A stretch of DNA of 7,869 nt from Hyphomicrobiales bacterium (lineage in GTDB: Bacteria; Pseudomonadota; Alphaproteobacteria; Rhizobiales; JAJFHB01): positions 1-7,869 of the forward strand of contig JAJFHB010000289.1 of NCBI GenBank assembly GCA_021775795.1. Direction: 5' to 3'. The translations under genes were made by a program, and so were the position numbers. Shown in pieces: positions 6,333 to 7,869 of this stretch. How positions within the stretch are numbered: position 1 is the first letter of the stretch; every line of letters starts with the position of its first letter. The notes beneath the pieces are model-generated. The model saw only the letters and a program-made list of their open reading frames with translations. It searched no databases and had not been told where the DNA came from.

Positions 6333-6380
6333 CTAATATGGCATCTTCTCGGAAACCCACAACACGCAGGAGCTTTGGAG

Positions 6381-6791
6381 ATGTTACGATTCTTTCTGAC
6401 GACGTGCTTGTTGCTTGGCACGATGCTGATCGACACAACGGTCCCCGCCCTGCAGGCCAATGCACAGGAGGCAATGGAGCGCACAGAATTGCGCCGCACC
6501 ATGCTGGCCGGCACAGAAAACACGGAGGTGGTTATGGCCCGCCTCGTCATCCAGCCCGGCGCCTTTCTGCCGCGCCACACCCATCCCGGCGATGAATTTG
6601 TTTATGTGTTGGACGGCGGCATGATCCAGCCTGAAGGTCAGGATCCGACCACCTTTGAAACAGGCGCCTCACTGCACTTTCCCCGTGACGTGGTTCATGG
6701 GGGCTTCACAGTTGTTGGTGACAAGGCAATAACGGTTTTAACAACCCATATTGTGGATGCAGGCGTCCCAATGGTCATACCCGCCGAGTAA
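6381..6791 (+). CDS. Exported single-domain cupin protein
   Basis: The start at 6381 gives 136 residues and is supported by AGGAG at 6368-6372, eight bases upstream; the in-frame ATG at 6324 has no such site and would place extra residues ahead of the signal peptide. Residues 1-28 (MLRFFLTTCLLLG... ending QANA before QEAM) form a Sec signal peptide. The mature part has cupin motif 1 almost perfectly: PG-AFLPR-HTH-PGD-E-FVYVLD-G, with metal ligands H66, H68 and E72. Motif 2 is GASLHFPRDVVHGGF, supplying the fourth ligand H106. It is therefore a small periplasmic beta-barrel that probably binds a metal ion. Cupins range from enzymes (dioxygenases, isomerases, lyases) to sensors, so the reaction cannot be inferred. 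It is divergent from the solute-binding protein gene and 105 bp upstream of an aminotransferase gene on the same strand. Confidence 0.9.
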   Translation: MLRFFLTTCLLLGTMLIDTTVPALQANAQEAMERTELRRTMLAGTENTEVVMARLVIQPGAFLPRHTHPGDEFVYVLDGGMIQPEGQDPTTFETGASLHFPRDVVHGGFTVVGDKAITVLTTHIVDAGVPMVIPAE

Positions 6792-6801
6792 ACATTGTAG
6801 A

Positions 6802-6817
6802 TAAGAACTCGTTCTTA
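6802..6817. promoter_or_regulatory. 16-bp palindrome in the cupin-aminotransferase spacer
   Basis: TAAGAAC (6802-6808) and GTTCTTA (6811-6817) are exact inverted copies separated by only two bases. A two-base centre is too tight for an RNA hairpin loop, so a DNA-binding dimer site is the better reading. It lies 11 bases after the cupin stop codon and 79 bases before the aminotransferase start. A second weaker dyad, GGAAC/GTTCC (6859-6863 and 6869-6873), shares the GAAC/GTTC core. No clear promoter boxes were seen. Confidence 0.4.
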
Positions 6818-6896
6818 CAGGATTGCAGGCCGTGCCCCGGCGCGAGAAATCGTGTATGGGAACGGCAAGTTCCAATTGCCCATTGAGGTCTTTGCC

Positions 6897-7869
6897 ATGC
6901 AGTTTCCCATTGATGATGTCCGTGAGGATTTTCCTGCCCTGTCGCTTACCGATAATGGCCGGGCGCGCATCTACTTCGACAACCCCGCCGGCACCCAGGT
7001 TCCGGGAAGCGTTGTCGATGCCATCTCTCATTGCATGATCCATGCAAACGCCAATCTGGGTGGACATTTTCCCACCACTCTCGCAGCAGAGCGCATCACC
7101 GTTGCAGCCCATGAAGCCATGGCAGATTACCTGGGCACCGATGACCCTGGTGAAATCATCATCGGTGCAAACATGACAACTCTGACCTTTCATCTGTCGC
7201 GCAGCATCTGCCGGGATTTCAAACCCGGGGATGAGATCATCGTCACGTCAATGGATCACGAAGGTGACGTCGCGCCCTGGCTTGAAATTGCCAAGGACAA
7301 AGACCTGACGATACGCTGGGCAAAGTTCGACGAAGAAAGCTGGCAGTTGGAGCCCTCAGCCCTGGAAGCGCTTCTGAACGACAAAACAAAACTCGTTGCC
7401 CTGACCTATGCGAGCAACCTCACCGGCTCCATCAACGACATCAAAGCCCTCACACATCTGGCCAAGGATGCCGGCGCGATGGTCTTCGTGGACGCCGTTC
7501 AGATGGCGCCCCACGGGCTGGTTTCTGTGCAGGAACTTGGCTGTGATTTTCTACTCTGCTCGTCCTACAAGTTTTTCGGCCCCCACCTCGGTGTCGCCTG
7601 GGGCAGACGGGAAACTCTCGAGCAGATTTACGGCTACAAATGCCGATGTGTCGGAGAGACGTTGCCGGATAAATTCGAGACCGGAACGCCGCAGATCGAA
7701 TTGCTGGCAGGCCTGGAAGCAACCGTCGACTATATTGCTGCTTTGGGCAGCCGGGTTGGTGCGACAGGCAGCAGGCGCAATCTGATCGAAGCGGGCTTTG
7801 GGGCTGCGCAGGCCTATGAAGAGAAGCTGACCCGCCAGTTAATCGATGGCCTTCAGAAGATCGAGGGCA
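6897..7869 (+). CDS. Class V aminotransferase, cysteine desulfurase-like (cut by the right edge)
   Basis: I translated this directly; it is open to the window end (324 codons). The start at 6897 (MQFPIDDVREDFPAL) has GAGG at 6885-6888, eight bases upstream. The fold-type I PLP pattern is clear: IYFDNPAGTQVP (25-36) near the N-terminus, MDHEGDVAPW (119-128) with the histidine that stacks on the cofactor, VDAVQMAPH (198-206) with D199 contacting the pyridine nitrogen, SSYKFFGPHLG (222-232) with K225 as the Schiff-base lysine, and ETGTPQ (261-266). This is the arrangement of SufS/NifS-like proteins of the VC1184-type subfamily. In true desulfurases the catalytic cysteine lies further downstream, beyond the window, so cysteine desulfurase, selenocysteine lyase and other PLP activities cannot be separated. 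No iron-sulfur assembly genes are visible nearby. It may be co-transcribed with the cupin, although the 105-bp gap with palindromes allows its own promoter. Confidence 0.92.
   Translation, partial: MQFPIDDVREDFPALSLTDNGRARIYFDNPAGTQVPGSVVDAISHCMIHANANLGGHFPTTLAAERITVAAHEAMADYLGTDDPGEIIIGANMTTLTFHLSRSICRDFKPGDEIIVTSMDHEGDVAPWLEIAKDKDLTIRWAKFDEESWQLEPSALEALLNDKTKLVALTYASNLTGSINDIKALTHLAKDAGAMVFVDAVQMAPHGLVSVQELGCDFLLCSSYKFFGPHLGVAWGRRETLEQIYGYKCRCVGETLPDKFETGTPQIELLAGLEATVDYIAALGSRVGATGSRRNLIEAGFGAAQAYEEKLTRQLIDGLQKIEG

Noticed and set aside
6292..6474. 61-residue N-terminal extension of the solute-binding protein as a possible signal peptide
   Set aside because: It has no hydrophobic core, overlaps the start of the exported cupin gene, and is interrupted by the shared palindrome. 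The internal start has the better ribosome site.
7408..7785. 125-codon plus-strand frame and the opposing 90-codon minus-strand frame
   Set aside because: Both lie inside the aminotransferase gene, whose PLP-binding motifs run uninterrupted through this stretch in another frame.
1..7869. CRISPR arrays, tRNA or rRNA genes, insertion sequences, attachment sites, riboswitches
   Set aside because: Reading both strands I saw no spaced direct repeats, cloverleaf-like segments, transposase motifs or terminal inverted repeats that would support any of these.

Overview
The window is ordinary chromosomal DNA, moderately GC-rich and tightly packed with metabolic and transport genes. No phage, transposon, CRISPR, tRNA or rRNA sequence is visible. 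Codon use, Shine-Dalgarno sites (AGGA/GAGG) and the protein families suggest an alphaproteobacterium, probably Hyphomicrobiales (Rhizobiales). The best lineage hint is a small secreted cysteine protein with the CxxYAxxAVxQ...CGxxGxxW...HxxWC signature that I associate with that order. The assignment is an inference from family resemblance, not a computed placement.

Left part (1-4629): four genes on the minus strand. In transcription order they are a divergent SCP-x-like thiolase (4629-3379), a LysE/RhtB-type exporter (3286-2663), an FAD-dependent dehydrogenase of the TcuA/fumarate-reductase flavoprotein family (2611-1094), and a LysR-type regulator that runs off the left edge (914-1). A short terminator-like hairpin lies between the thiolase and the exporter. 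A plausible promoter, with a 9-bp perfect inverted repeat over the predicted transcription start, lies in front of the regulator. Together this could be a small regulated module that oxidises an organic acid or CoA-linked substrate and exports an amino-acid-like or acidic product. The substrate cannot be read from the sequence.

Middle (4630-5268): a 267-bp leader/divergent region with two 7-bp-stem hairpins near the thiolase start, then a 97-residue secreted protein on the plus strand. It converges on the next gene, and a strong hairpin lies between them.

Right part (5269-7869): a PotD-like solute-binding protein that appears to lack a signal peptide (minus strand) is divergent from an exported cupin (plus strand). 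A 27-bp interrupted palindrome sits in their 89-bp shared region. Downstream of the cupin, after a spacer with a 16-bp palindrome, comes a class V aminotransferase of the cysteine-desulfurase-like type, cut by the right edge.

I do not see a clear new defence, mobile or RNA system. The most interesting points are the unusual gene set on the left, the solute-binding protein without a signal peptide, the thiolase lacking its usual C-terminal cysteine, and several clean palindromes placed at regulatory positions.
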